A stretch of DNA of 5,222 nt from Limisphaerales bacterium (GTDB lineage Bacteria > Verrucomicrobiota > Verrucomicrobiia > Limisphaerales > UBA11358): contig PKZR01000063.1 of NCBI GenBank assembly GCA_003133815.1, positions 1-5,222 on the forward strand. The letters are read 5' to 3'. Below the pieces are notes generated by a model. The model did not search any database, had not been told where the DNA came from, and saw nothing but the letters and a program-made list of their open reading frames with translations. The position numbers and the translations under genes are program-made. Numbering within the stretch: position 1 is the stretch's first letter; every line of letters starts with the position of its first letter. Positions 5,157 through 5,222 of this stretch are shown here, piece by piece.

Positions 5157-5199
5157 ACCACAAGAGCCGACCGTCCTCTTGTGGTGTCTTGTGGTGTCT
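5157..5199. repeat. 10-bp hairpin whose 3' arm is part of a tandem decamer repeat
   Basis: ACCACAAGAG (5157-5166) and CTCTTGTGGT (5176-5185) form a perfect 10-bp stem with a 9-base loop. The right arm lies in a tandem repeat, TCTTGTGGTG at 5177-5186 and again at 5187-5196, plus a partial third copy TCT. The left arm can therefore pair with either copy (10 bp or 9 bp). No T run follows, so it is not a standard terminator. Confidence 0.55.
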
Positions 5200-5222
5200 A
5201 AAAATGACCATCGACAGCCCGG

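Larger units (their letters stand above)
4833..5222. other. Non-coding upstream region, rich in inverted repeats, running off the window
   Basis: These 390 bases hold no gene I can support. An 87-codon minus-strand frame (5211 to 4948) exists, but it spans all the repeats, has no ribosome binding site that I can see and resembles no protein I know. The contents are the promoter candidate, the nested dyad at 4935-4980 and three further inverted repeats. Nothing identifies the gene beyond 5222. Confidence 0.55.

Noticed and set aside
4948..5211. 87-codon minus-strand frame upstream of the NRPS-like gene
   Set aside because: It spans every inverted repeat and the tandem decamer of this region, shows no ribosome binding site, and has no recognisable domain. 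The repeats explain the sequence better. A homology search could reopen this.

Overview
The window looks like part of a chromosome from a Gram-negative, exosortase-bearing bacterium, most likely a verrucomicrobium (Verrucomicrobiota, Pedosphaera/Limisphaera-like). This lineage call is an inference. It rests on a secreted protein with a C-terminal PEP-CTERM sorting signal (PEP motif, Gly/Leu helix, RRRK tail), a small lipoprotein, moderate GC, and starts that mostly lack a strong Shine-Dalgarno sequence. No rRNA, tRNA, CRISPR array, transposase or phage gene is visible.

Layout, left to right. (1) 11-208, minus: a small hydrophilic ORF with an EF-hand-like acidic loop, divergent from (2) 395-652, plus: an 85-residue protein with two hydrophobic segments. 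(3) 784-1347, plus: a secreted 187-residue PEP-CTERM protein. (4) 1351-1497, minus: a 48-residue lipoprotein that converges on gene 3 with only 3 bases between the stop codons. (5) 1616-1645: a strong intrinsic terminator. (6) 1670-1837, minus: a 55-residue protein rich in Ser/Pro and ending in an Asp/Gly tract; it is easily missed because of its size. (7) 1838-2081: an intergenic stretch with a long imperfect inverted repeat. (8) 2082-4829, minus: the main gene, a single-module NRPS-like enzyme with the order adenylation, carrier protein, thioesterase (A-PCP-TE) and no condensation domain. (9) 4833-5222: its upstream region, with a candidate promoter and an unusual density of inverted repeats plus a tandem 10-base repeat.

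The NRPS-like enzyme should activate one amino acid as an adenylate, load it on its own phosphopantetheine arm and release it through the thioesterase. The A domain keeps every core motif, including the Asp that binds the substrate amino group. The thioesterase is odd: its nucleophile motif is GHSWAG, and the usual catalytic Asp position appears to be Gly. No phosphopantetheinyl transferase, MbtH, transporter or tailoring gene is in the window, so the pathway cannot be reconstructed here. The small genes show no clear functional link to it. Three of them share short Asp-rich, possibly cation-binding tracts.
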